From positions 58,843 to 122,842 of the forward strand of contig QANU01068405.1 in NCBI GenBank assembly GCA_003254905.1: a stretch of DNA of 64,000 nt. The letters are read 5' to 3'. Shown piece by piece: positions 25,258 through 35,365 of the stretch. Position 1 is the first letter of the stretch, and each line of letters begins with the position of its first letter. Source of the DNA: Nissolia schottii (lineage: Eukaryota; Streptophyta; Magnoliopsida; Fabales; Fabaceae). The notes below the pieces were generated by a model, which ran no database searches, was not told the DNA's origin, and was given only the letters and a program-made list of their open reading frames with translations. The position numbers were made by a program, and so were the translations under genes.

Positions 25258-26454
25258 AGACTTTTATGGGGCCCTTCTGGGCACCGCCTCAAGTTCAATA
25301 TCCGGCAAGAATACTGCTGGAACTACAGCTACCAGCTCAATACGGCCCTCGGGCCTTACAGTAACAGGTTCAATACGACCTTCGGGTCATAACATTGTAC
25401 GATCTACAATCGGTCCAGTTGGATCAAGCTCAATACTGCCATCGCAGACTACCGCGAAAGCGGCCTTTTCACAAGTTGTAAAAACCCTACCACCACAAAG
25501 CCAAAATCCCCTAATCCCTAGTTCCAATAGGTTTACACTACTATCTTATCACAATACCCTGATAAAACCTTCTGACCTAAATCGCTCTACAGCAACGCCA
25601 GAACCCTTATACCTTGATAAAGCGGAATGCTTCCCACTTACTGTCATTGAAAAGGAATGGCAGAAAAAGCCCCCTCGAGAGATAGCCAACAGTTCATCTA
25701 CTCTAAAGTCAAAATCCTTAAAGTCATCTCACCTCCAGAATGGGGATCAGCTTTACACACCCCTAAACCCTTCTCGAGAAACTTTAATCCTCCTGCCTAT
25801 ACGTATCAAGATTACATTGATGCATGGTACAATACCTTTTACTACAAACCATTCGACCATTCCTGGTTCTTTTGGTTCAGAAAAGGAATGTCTTTAAAGT
25901 TTCCCAGATGGTTCCTTAAATGGTTCCATGAATTTGGACCAGCAGAAAAAATTTTTCCCCAACAGGTTAAAGAAAGTTACACCTTTTTCAAGGCTTATAC
26001 AACCTTTGTTGAAGGATACCAATTAATTTCATTTGTTGCCAGCCAGGCAATTTCCTGGATAATGTCATGGGAGTACGGTACGGGAAAAACAGCCGACCAT
26101 AATGACTTCCTCATGTTAGTCAGAACCATAAAAGTAAAATGGTGGGTCAAGTTCAACACTGATTTGCTAAAGAAAGAAAAGATTTTGGCCTGGATTAAAA
26201 CCAGTAACCAAGGAAAAGCTCTGGAGCTCCAACAGCGCCATGAGAAAGAGAAACAAAAATCGACCTTCCTCACTACCAGGGAGCAAATTATTCAGTCATT
26301 AGCTGCTACAGGTTCCGAAGAAAAATTTCAAGAGAAATTATCGTAAATACATGCGTTAACCTCTGAAAAGGGAAGTGATGATACCGCTTCCAACTCTTCC
26401 AACTACCTACAGGAAAATGAAGATGACTGCTACGGTATCTTCGACCAGCTGTAA
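25235..26454 (+). pseudogene. Viral second ORF, function unknown
   Basis: ATG 25235 (MSEEKRGKDFYG) overlaps the end of the RNase H frame by 23 nt. An N-terminal Ser/Thr/Pro-rich part is followed, after a frameshift in an A/C homopolymer region near 25650-25675, by an aromatic-rich conserved-looking block (WYNTFYYKPFDHSWFFWFRK, about 25828-25887; WFLKWFHEFGPAEKIFP) and a Lys/Glu helical tail. TAA at 26344-26346 interrupts it, but the same phase stays open and acidic to a second stop at 26452-26454. Florendoviruses carry a second ORF in this position with no assigned function. I cannot assign one either. Confidence 0.65.
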
Positions 26455-27230
26455 AGAGTCTGCCAATCAAAAGTGCTGGCAGAAGAAGACAAGAAAGATA
26501 AAGTAAAGTTGTTCATCAGCACGCGGAATCTTTAAAGAGGACGCGACGTAAAGTTTCAATAATTGTACTTTTTACTGTTTACTTTATTAAAGTTGTAATA
26601 ATGGTGTCGGCCATTGTACTGTGTAAAATTTGTCTGTACCCAGCCCCAATGCACTGTAAATTGGGTGCTCGTTTCCATTTGTTCTAAGAGCGAAAATCAG
26701 ATAGAAAGCCCTACTGAAAAATCTTTCTCTGAGAATTTCAACACTTGTATCTCCATACCTTCAAGAATCATAAAGTTTAAAGCTCATATTTCTGTAAGTC
26801 TATGATTTCGCTTCTCCTTGATTTTTACAGTATTTTGATTAACGATTATTTTTATAAAATCAACCTCTTAATTTTATTATTTGTAACGTTTTGCCGTTTA
26901 CATTTATATTATCAAATTGTTCAAAACTTTGATAACACTTACTGTGTTTTCGAAACTCCAGACCCTTTAATTTTTCAAGATTTTCAATACAACGCCTATT
27001 GGTTTTTAGGTTTAACAGATTACATTCTAACTCCCTTGTTCTATTGGCCTAACGCCTTTTACCAACACCATCATATCCCTATTATCCGGGCCTCAACACC
27101 CACTGAAGTTAGGTCTACCCCAGTCTCTCCCGTAGACGCTATTAGCTACGAGTACCTGTATAACGACCCAGATAACGGGTTTAGGTCTGCCCCTTCCTCA
27201 CCTCCAACCGCTTCCGACTACGATCATGAG
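26455..27230 (+). other. Viral intergenic/leader-like region with an unassigned ORF
   Basis: In a caulimovirid this position holds the genomic promoter and RNA leader. No clear TATA box or primer site is visible. A small inverted repeat (CCCAAT/ATTGGG type) lies at about 26646-26664. A plus-strand frame from ATG 26802 stays open through the virus end at 27230 (143 codons) and then runs into the TA repeat: hydrophobic N-terminus, then an acidic Ser/Pro-rich part. It may be a third viral ORF cut at integration, or chance. Confidence 0.4.
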
Positions 27231-27458
27231 TTATTTATATTTATAATATGTTATAGTATATATGTTATATATATATAGGCAGTGTATGTTATATTTATAT
27301 ATGTATATATGTGTGTTGTATGTATGCTATATATATATCTATATATATTTATAATATGTTATAGTATATATGTTATATATATATAGGTAGTGTATGTTAT
27401 ATTTATAATATGTTATATTATATATGTTATATATATATATATAGGTTGTGTATGTTAG

Positions 27459-27498
<40 letters not shown>

Positions 27499-27535
27499 GT
27501 ATATATGTGTGTTGTATGTATGCTATATATGTTAT
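27231..27535. repeat. TA-rich minisatellite, right of the virus
   Basis: The same composite unit as at 19175-19666, two to three copies, ending in ATGTATGTATG and TTATTATTA runs. It shows that the virus lies inside a repeat belonging to the CACTA intron. Confidence 0.85.
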
Positions 27536-27668
27536 TATTGTTATTATTATTATTATTAGTAGCCAGTCGTGGTGTTGTTTAGGGATTAATTAGGTTTAAT
27601 TATGTTTATTATGCTATGTATGTGTAGTTATCGTAACCCAATTTTTTTTTAATTTGTGCAGTTAAGTA

Positions 27669-29272
27669 ATGGCCGGCGACAAGGAAAAGAAGCAGGTGAA
27701 TGAGTACTTCCCCTCACGACGCCCTGGTCGAGGGAGGGGAGGCAGGACGTCGCCCCGTTCGTCCGGGTCACCGACGGGGGCCGGTTTTATGCCCACACCG
27801 GGGCTATCGACTCCAGGCGACCATCCTCCCCTCAGTTTCATGCAGTCGCCTGCGGTAGGGGAAGGCGAAACAGTGTTCGGGGACTACTCGGACGAACCTC
27901 CCCGAGCCTTTTCCCCTAACGAGACCCAGCCCGAGGCTCAGCAGCCGTCTGGGTCAAGCGGTCGTGCTGGTGGTGACCCGCGCACTGACTCATCCTCGAC
28001 CGAGGATCGGCCCATTTTGCGAGTTGATGGTAAAGCCAGCGGGTATGTAATGAATTTATCGTAATTTAATTTATTAATTAAACTTTGATATTATTAATTA
28101 ATTATTTATTTAACATGGGAGTGTTTGATGTCTTTTGTAGGTTCATTCCGCACCGGTTGGCAAAGCAAGTTGTGACGGATACAGTGAAAAAATGTTATCA
28201 CCGGTTCTTTAGAAAGTGGCAGGATCTCCGTCCCGAGGAAAAGGAGCGGATGTTCAACGCTTTCAAGGTTGTTAATATATATGTTGTCGTTCGGTATTGT
28301 CTTCATATTATGTAATAACAAATTAATAAATTATTTTATATAATTGTGATATTTGTTTGCAGGAAAATTTTACCATTGATCCGAGAGAGATTGAGGCTGC
28401 AAAGAAGGCGTTCAACTACCGAACTGGACGGCGCCTGCAGCAACTTTATACAGACATCAAGAAAGGGAAGACCCCGGCCCCCGAATGGATCACAGGCGAG
28501 CAGCTCGGGGAGTTGAAGCGCTATTGGGCCACTGAGGAGTACAAGGCCCGGTCTGCCAGCTCCAAGCGTGCACGAACTATGGGTCGTGGTGGCAACGTCC
28601 ACACAGGGGGCTCTGCCAGCTTGCAGGACACGCGGGCTCGACTGGTAATTATTTGTGTTATGTCAGAGTGGGTTGTTCTTTTTTCTCCAGTTTAATAAAT
28701 TAGGTAATTAAAATAATGGTTGGTGTTTAATGTGCAGGAAAAAAGCCTCGACTGGCCGCTGACAGAGGCGGAACTATTCCGCGAGACCCACACCTATAAG
28801 AGCAAGACGAAGTGGGTCGATGCACGTTCGGATGAAACCGCTGTAAGCATGTTAATATTCTTATTAGTTTTTTTTAACTTAACTATAATATTGTTAATTA
28901 ATGGCCGTCCATTTTTTTATGTAGGCTGCATTTGAAGCAGCGTTAACACAGGCTCAGTCTAAGCGGAGTCAAGGTACAGAAGAGGGTAGCAGTGCGCCTC
29001 CACCTATCGACGAGGAGGCGATATGGACCCGCGTGGCTGGCGGCCGAAACCGTAATCGGGTTTACGGCCGAGGCACGGAGCTCGGTGTTACCGTCAAGGG
29101 GAACCCCATTTGTAGCTCTGGTTCTGGGTCAGCTGCGAGTGCATCGGCAGAGAATGACCAACTCCGAGAGACTGTGTTCAAGTTGAACCAGGAGATGCAG
29201 CAGCAGGCGGAGAAATGGGCGGTGAAATGGGCGGCGGCACAGGAGAGGACGAATAAGAAGCATAAGAAGTAA
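27669..29272 (+). CDS. CACTA first gene, Transposase_24 (Ptta/En/Spm)-like protein
   Basis: Five exons with GT-AG sites keep one frame: 27669-28042, 28141-28267, 28363-28644, 28738-28842 and 28925-29272 (411 codons plus stop). A low-complexity Arg/Gly/Ser/Pro N-terminus is followed by the Transposase_24-type core in exons 2-3 (WQDLRPEEKERMFNAF; FTIDPREIEAAKKAF), RVAGGRNRNRVYGRG in exon 5, and a C-terminal coiled coil rich in Gln/Lys/Glu. It holds the position of En/Spm tnpA, whose product binds subterminal motifs; by analogy this one may bind the TTACCGTCGG arrays. TAA at 29270-29272 looks premature, because the same phase stays open and acidic to TAG at 29457-29459. Confidence 0.78.
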
Positions 29273-29459
29273 AAGGACAAGATGAAGAAGCTCACTAACA
29301 TGATGAAGGGCTTTATGCGCATTTTCAGTGGATCAGCTTCAGGGACCAGCACGCATGATCAGCCACCATTCCAGCTTCCTAGCTTCGACTCTGATTCCGA
29401 CTCTGAGTCCGATGAGGCTGAGGACGATGAGCACGACCAGCAGCCACCAGCTTCTTAGG

Positions 29460-29734
29460 ATCTTTTTTACTGTTTTTTGTAGTTTTTGTTAAATTCCGGT
29501 GAACTTATCTAATTAATGTCCGTACTAATTATTATTTTTAACTTTCTTTTAGTTTTTGTAATTAATAAATGTTAAACCTTTTAATATTATGTTTACCGTC
29601 CATTAGTTGTTAAATTCGAGTAATTTAATTTGTAGTTAATTATTTATTCGGATAAATCAATCAAAGAATGGGTGGTAATTAGTAGTAGACATGTTAACAT
29701 AAAAAAAAACTAAAATAAAACCACAAAATTTAAC
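29460..29734. other. Spacer after the first CACTA gene
   Basis: AT-rich DNA with no coding signal; presumably 3'UTR and terminator of the first gene. Confidence 0.5.
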
Positions 29735-30055
29735 AGTTTTACCGTCGGCTAATACCGACGCTAATGAGATGCTACGGTGGGGTATTAGCGTCGGTTACAC
29801 GCGACGGTAAATATTTACGGTCTAGTATATTAGGGTTTAGGTATTATCGTCGGTCTTAGTCGACGGTAAAAGGCAAAAAAAAATTCACATGGCGCCAAAA
29901 AGTGGCGCCTTCTATTTCCGTCGTTTAGGTGCATCAATTACCGTCGGTAATGCGCGACGGTAAGTGCTTTAATGATACGGTGCGTTTGGAGCGCGGCTGT
30001 TACCGTCTGTTGTGTTGTTATTACCGTCGGATCGAACCGACGGTAAGTTCCTCGA
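29735..30055 (+). repeat. Internal cluster of TTACCGTCGG motifs
   Basis: About a dozen direct and inverted TTACCGTCGG / CGACGGTAA cores lie between the two CACTA genes, far from either end, with a GGCGCCAAAAAGTGGCGCC palindrome at about 29891-29909. It resembles a subterminal array and stands just before the second gene's leader. Confidence 0.8.
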
Positions 30056-30800
30056 CCTGAAAACTTAAGAGTTTTTCCTTTCTCTTCTCCTCATTCATTT
30101 CTCCCCACTCCTCTTCCTCTCTTACTCTCCCTAACTCTCAAATCCGCTCCTCTCTAGAGCTCCCCATTGTCCCACTCTCTAACCTGTTTGTTTTATCACT
30201 CCGCTCTCATCACTCTTCAATCTACTACGTTCTCAGGTACCCTAAACTTATTTGTGGTTCATCTTTCTTGAATTGATGTTAACATAACCAATTCTTCATG
30301 CTTCATGTGCTATGAATTTGTGTAATTGAGTTTGCTTTGGTATTTTTGTGTTATTTTTTGGTGGGAATAATTTTTTGAATGATGTTATGTATATGTGTAT
30401 GTTTATGTTTTGGGTAATGGGAATTTGTTGCCATCAACTTGTACAATCTGGAGGTGTTGAAGATCAAGGGACATTGAACAAGCAACTTGCTCATTGGTTA
30501 GGACAACGATATTTCGGTATGTCTCTTCAACTCAAACTTAACTAGGATATATAGAGACTTATTTTCATAGGATAGATTTGTAGGATTGGAGTTGTATGGC
30601 TGGACTGGGGGAAGGAACGCTTAGCGTTTCTTTCCGACATTGTTTGCATTGATGTGCTGGCAACGGTGATTATATGTTGTTTGCGGAGATTGGAGGGCCT
30701 ATGCTTTAGAACTGTTTAGGAAATGTTGTGTGAAATTAAAATAATGAGGGTAGAACTTCAATAATTTCATCTACATGCATGTAGGATCCTTGTAAAGGTC
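30056..30800 (+). promoter_or_regulatory. 5' region of the tnp2 transposase gene
   Basis: A C/T-rich leader (about 30070-30236: repeated CTCTCC, TCCTC) ends in a possible donor (CTCAG|GTACCC at 30237). AT-rich DNA with no frame of interest follows, up to the transposase ATG at 30801. Most likely an untranslated exon plus intron(s); exact splicing is uncertain. Confidence 0.4.
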
Positions 30801-33800
30801 ATGATTCCCGCAAATAGATTTTGGATGTACGATCGATTACATGAGAACCGAGGTGTGATCAAGGCGGAATTTTTTGCGGGCGTCGACTACTTTTGTATGA
30901 AATCTGCAACTAGACTAGCTGAGCAAAACATTAGATGTCCGTGTTCTTTGTGCAAGCGCTGTAAAATTCTGGATGTTGAAATAGTTAAACTGCACCTGTA
31001 TAAGAATGGATTTGAGCGGCACTATTGGATATGGACTGACCATGGAGAAGTGGATGGCAACGGTGTCAATGAGTTTAGTAGGAGCCACTGTTCAGTGGGA
31101 AGTACAAGTCACACACGCGTTGAAGAAGACGAAGAAACAGGAGGGTTTGAATTTAATCATAATGATAGACTTTCTGAAATGGTGAACGATGCCTTCGACG
31201 GTGCCATGCTTGACGAAGAACCTAACACCGAGGCTAACAACTTTTACAGTCTATTACAAGAAGCAAATACTCCGATCTGGGAAGGCTCTGCACATACGAA
31301 GTTATCTACGGCAGTTAGGATGTTGTCTATGAAGTCTGATGCCAATCAATCCGAGAGATCTTTTGATCAGTGGGTTTCGTTCATCCAGGAATTAACACCC
31401 CCTAATAGTGACATACCATCAAACTTTTATCAAGCCAAAAAAATTTTCTCTAAACTTGGGCTGAAGTCCTTAAAGATTGACTGTTGTACTGCGGGGTGTA
31501 TGTTGTACTATAAGGACGAGGCAAACTTAACTGAATGCAGATTTTGTGGCGCCGCTAGGTTTAAACCAATAAGAGTTGGTCCTGGGAGATACAAGAAAAT
31601 CCCGTACAAAAGAATGCATTATTTACCGTTGATCCCAAGGCTAAAAAGATTGTTTGCATCGACAAGCTCAGCACCACACATGAGATGGCACTACGACAAC
31701 AAGAGAAATGATGGTAATATGACGCACCCATCTCATGCAGAAGCGTGGCAACACTTTGACAGGGTTTATCCTGACTTTGCTGCAGATCCTCGGAATGTCA
31801 GATTAGGCCTTTGCTCGGATGGTTTTTCTCCTAATAATCAATTCAGCAAACCCTACTCGTGTTGGCCAGTGATTGTTACACCGTATAATCTTCCCCCTGA
31901 TATGTGCATGAAAGATCCCTATCTGTTCTTATCTTGCGTCATCCCGGGGCCGACCAACCCAAAAGCTAAGATTGACGTTTTTCTCCAACCATTGATTGAT
32001 GAATTGAACATGTTGTGGAGCCCAGGTGTTCTTGCGTACGACGTGTCCATGAAACAAAATTTTATGCTGAGGGCGTGCTTGATGTGGACTATTAACGATT
32101 TTCCTGCTTATGGGATGTTGTCTGGATGGATGACAGCGGGTAGGTTGGCATGTCCAGTTTGTATGGAAGACACTAATGCATTCCGGCTACAAAACGGAGG
32201 AAAACAATCATGGTTTGATTGTCATAGGGTATTCTTGGATCCTGATCACACTTATAGGAACAGTAAGTATGGCTTCCGGAAGAACAAAATTGAAAACGCT
32301 CAGGCTCCAGAAAGATTAACTAGCATGGACATTTGGAGGCGGGTAAGACGGTTTCCGAAGATAACTGACAGTGGAAATGTTAGGCTCCCAGGTTACGGAG
32401 AACAACATAACTGGACGAAGAAAAGCATATTTTGGGATTTGCCGTATTGGAAAGATAATCTAGTTCGTCATTGTCTTGATGTTATGCATATTGAAAAGAA
32501 TGTGTTTGATAATATAATGCATACTGTCATGAACACTGATCAAACCAAGGATAACGAGAAGTCAAGAATGGATTTGAAAGATGTTTGCAGACGGCGTGAG
32601 TTGAATTTACAAGAGATTTCTGGCGGTCGTGTCATCAAGCCGAAGGCTTACTACACACTAAACAAGCAACAAGTTCAACGTGTTCTTCATTGGTTGCAGA
32701 ATCTTAGGTTGCCTGACGGTTATGCATCGAACTTGGCTCGATGCGTGAATATCGCCCAAGGAAAGCTGGTTGGAATGAAAAGTCATGATTGTCACGTGTT
32801 TATGCAATGTTTGCTGCCAATTGCGTTTAAAGAGTTACCAAAGAACTTGTCAAAGCCTCTAAGAGAATTAAGTCACTTCTTCAGGACATTGTGCTCGTCC
32901 ACAGTTAATGTTCAAGACCTCCTACTCCTGGAACACAACATTCCGATCATCATCTGCCAGCTTGAACGATTGTTCCCTCCCAGCTTTTTTGATGTCATGG
33001 AGCATTTACCTGTACACTTGCCTTACGAGGGTCGAATGTGTGGTCCGGTTCAGTATAGGTGGATGTATCCATTTGAGAGATGCATGGGAGTGTTCAAGAG
33101 GACCGTTAAGAATAGAGCTCGGATTGAGGGGTCGATATGCGAGGCATTCTTGACAAAAGAAACTTCGTTCTTTTGTTCGTACTACTTTGCTGCTACTGTT
33201 GATTGCAGTAGAACCACGGTCGGACGTAACGACGATGGTGGAGGAGTGCCTAGTCTGTTGACCCTTTCTATATTCAATCAAACTGGCCTTCCGGCAGGAA
33301 AAGGAAAGGACTATTGGTTGAGTGGGCAAGAAAAGGACTATTAAGTTCGTTCAACCAACTGATGCATGATCGCAGGATGTTTCAACGCGAATTTGGTGAT
33401 GAGTACAGCAATCAAATGTTCCCTTCATGGTTTGCAAACTATGTACGTCTTTATAGATTTTATACGTTCTACTTTACCTAAAAGATGAACTTTACATACC
33501 ATCATCGATTAAGCTTAACTAATAAAACTTTATAACCTAGATTTCATTAGGTGCAAAATAATTCTACAAACGACAGTGACTTGATGAGTTTGACATGGGG
33601 ACCAATGAATAAAGCGATTACCTGGCCCATTTACTTTGTTAATGGATACAAGTTTCACACACATAAATGGTCAACTAATCAAAATACAGACAATAGTGGA
33701 GTTTGTGTCAAGAGTGAATATTCTAATACTGATGGACCAAGCGTTGATTTCTATGGAGTGCTTTAAAAGATACTTGTACTAGAATATAAACACAATGGTC

Positions 33801-34336
33801 CATCTAACCACGCTGTTCTCTTCTATTGTGATTGGTACGATCCTTCCCCAAATGGCACACGGACTCATCCAGATTACTACATTACTGAGATTAATCATGG
33901 AAGGCGGTACAATAGTTATGACCCATTCATCGTTGCTGAAAGAGCGAAACAAGTTTACTACGCAAGCTATCCAGGACCTACTCAATCAAGCTGGAAAGTT
34001 GTGATCAAGAGCAAACTGAGTGGCCGCATTGAGATGGATGGATTGGAGTCAACGGAGGCATCAACGAATGATCAACCGTATCAAGTGCCAGATCTAATTC
34101 CCGCAACTCGAGTTGTTCCCACAACAGACACGAGCACATTGTTAGCAACAAACGACGAACCAGAAATATTCCAACTTTCTAATTTCTATCAACAATCAAC
34201 TGGTGATGTCGGCAATGATGACGATGAAGAAGAAGAAGAAGAAGAACTAGAAGAAGAAGAAGAAGAAGAAGAATTTGACGATGAACTAAATTCTGATGAG
34301 ACTGATGATGATGTTTATCTTTCAACGTCAGACTAG
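30801..34336 (+). pseudogene. CACTA tnp2-type transposase, lesions near the 3' end
   Basis: An open frame of 847 codons runs from ATG 30801 to 33344. In order: transposase-associated zinc-finger-like domain (about residues 5-85, CPCSLCKRCK), tnp2 catalytic domain (about 240-560, with LDVMHIEKNVFDN), and a DUF4218-like domain (about 650-790, RWMYPFERCMGVFK). Near 33290-33350 a frame slip next to a repeated AAAGGACTATT brings a stop. The proper phase resumes at about 33330-33440 (HDRRMFQREFGDEY), then an intron, then a DUF4216-like exon (about 33552-34336) with an in-frame TAA at 33764-33766. The tail is an acidic run encoded by GAA repeats (34225-34275). The transposase would excise and insert elements with these CACTA ends. 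Confidence 0.85.
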
Positions 34337-34409
34337 CTAATCTTTGTAATTATTTTTGATGAATTGCTAATTTAAATTTCTTTTAATGAATCTAAACATA
34401 CAATGATGT

Positions 34410-34585
34410 NNNNNNNNNNNNNNNNNNNNNNNNNNNNNNNNNNNNNNNNNNNNNNNNNNNNNNNNNNNNNNNNNNNNNNNNNNNNNNNNNNNNNNNNNNN
34501 NNNNNNNNNNNNNNNNNNNNNNNNNNNNNNNNNNNNNNNNNNNNNNNNNNNNNNNNNNNNNNNNNNNNNNNNNNNNNNNNNNNNN
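34410..34585. other. Assembly gap (176 N)
   Basis: Run of N inside the 3' part of the CACTA element. The frame called across it is meaningless. The true length is unknown. Confidence 0.99.
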
Positions 34586-34864
34586 GAAAAAATAAATAAA
34601 TTTTAAATTAATTAATTTACAACTATTTAGTATTAATTAAACTTATTTTATACTTATTTCTATTACTAATTAAAATTGCAATAATTTTATTTATTAAATA
34701 ATAATTATTTTAATAAATATATTTATTTATACGATTATTTAACTATTAATTATTTAATAATAATTTGATTATAAAATGTATTTAATAAATAATAATTACC
34801 TAATAATATTATTTAATAAATAAAATTATTATTCACTAATAAATGTATTTTAAAAAAACCATTA
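34586..34864. other. AT-rich DNA after the gap
   Basis: Almost only A/T with TAATAAAT phrases and no gene. Because of the adjacent gap, its relation to the CACTA 3' end is uncertain. Confidence 0.6.
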
Positions 34865-35362
34865 GTTTTTCATATACCGTCGGTTATAACCGACGGTATA
34901 AAATGATTCTATTACCGTCGGTTATAACAAACGGTAATTAGCAAATATTTAGCGTGGGTAAATCAAACTATTCCGTCGGCAACTATTCCGACGTAAACTA
35001 ATGAATAAAATATTATTACCTTTACCGTTGCTTATAGCCGACGGTAAAGTTAAAGATTTTTAAATGATTTGCGTCGACATTTTCCGACGGTAACTGTAGA
35101 ATAAAATATTATTATTATTACCGTCTGTTATTTCCGACGGTAATCTGGCCCAGATAAGCTATGCGGTGAACCGATTACCGTCTGTTTTGTACGACGAAAA
35201 TTACCGTCGGTTATTCTGAACCGACGTTAAATTGGTTTCCATCGACCACTTTATCGTCGGCCCGTGTCCGACGGTAAGTCCGTCGGAAAAGTTCCGAACT
35301 GACGGTAAAACTGAATTTTACCGACGGAAAATCCGCCGGTAATGTCCAATTTTCTTGTAGTG
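34865..35362 (+). repeat. CACTA 3' subterminal repeat array and terminal inverted repeat
   Basis: About fifteen TACCGTCGG / CCGACGGTA cores, several paired as hairpins such as TACCGTCGGTTATAACCGAC, lead to the terminal TTTTCTTGTAGTG. This mirrors the 5' array at 18091-19020. Confidence 0.88.
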
Positions 35363-35365
35363 TAA

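Larger units (their letters stand above)
19667..27230 (+). mobile_element. Endogenous pararetrovirus (Caulimoviridae, florendovirus-like), near full length, defective
   Basis: 7.56 kb with caulimovirid gene order: movement protein, capsid with zinc finger, aspartic protease, RT and RNase H in one frame system, then a second ORF overlapping its end by 23 nt, then an AT-rich leader-like region. There is no integrase and there are no LTRs, as expected for a pararetrovirus. Size, gene order and TA-repeat flanks fit the endogenous florendoviruses known from many flowering plants; genus assignment is inferred. Stops at 20315, 20906, 22261 and 26344, frameshifts near 22000-22030 and 25650-25675, and a changed protease site show a decayed, non-functional copy. 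No target duplication is recognisable in the TA-rich flanks. Confidence 0.88.
18091..35362 (+). mobile_element. CACTA (En/Spm) DNA transposon, 17.3 kb, carrying an endogenous pararetrovirus
   Basis: The left end CACTACAACAAAAAAGCC and right end TTTTCTTGTAGTG form the CACTA terminal inverted repeat. They are flanked by a 3 bp TAA duplication (18088-18090 and 35363-35365), the size this superfamily makes. Both subterminal regions, and one internal region, are dense in TTACCGTCGG / CCGACGGTAA. The two genes, in the same orientation, are a five-exon Transposase_24-like gene and a tnp2-type transposase. About 7.6 kb of the length is an integrated virus, and 176 bases are an assembly gap. Lesions in both genes suggest it no longer moves itself, though its ends could still be used in trans. 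Confidence 0.93.

Noticed and set aside
26614-26805. Short frame in the viral leader
   Set aside because: No conserved features; lies where an RNA leader with chance small frames is expected.
19667-27230. Ty3/gypsy retrotransposon in place of a virus
   Set aside because: No LTRs, no integrase, a movement-protein region at the start and a second overlapping ORF at the end.
34403-34606. Frame across the run of N
   Set aside because: Unknown bases were translated as open; no information.
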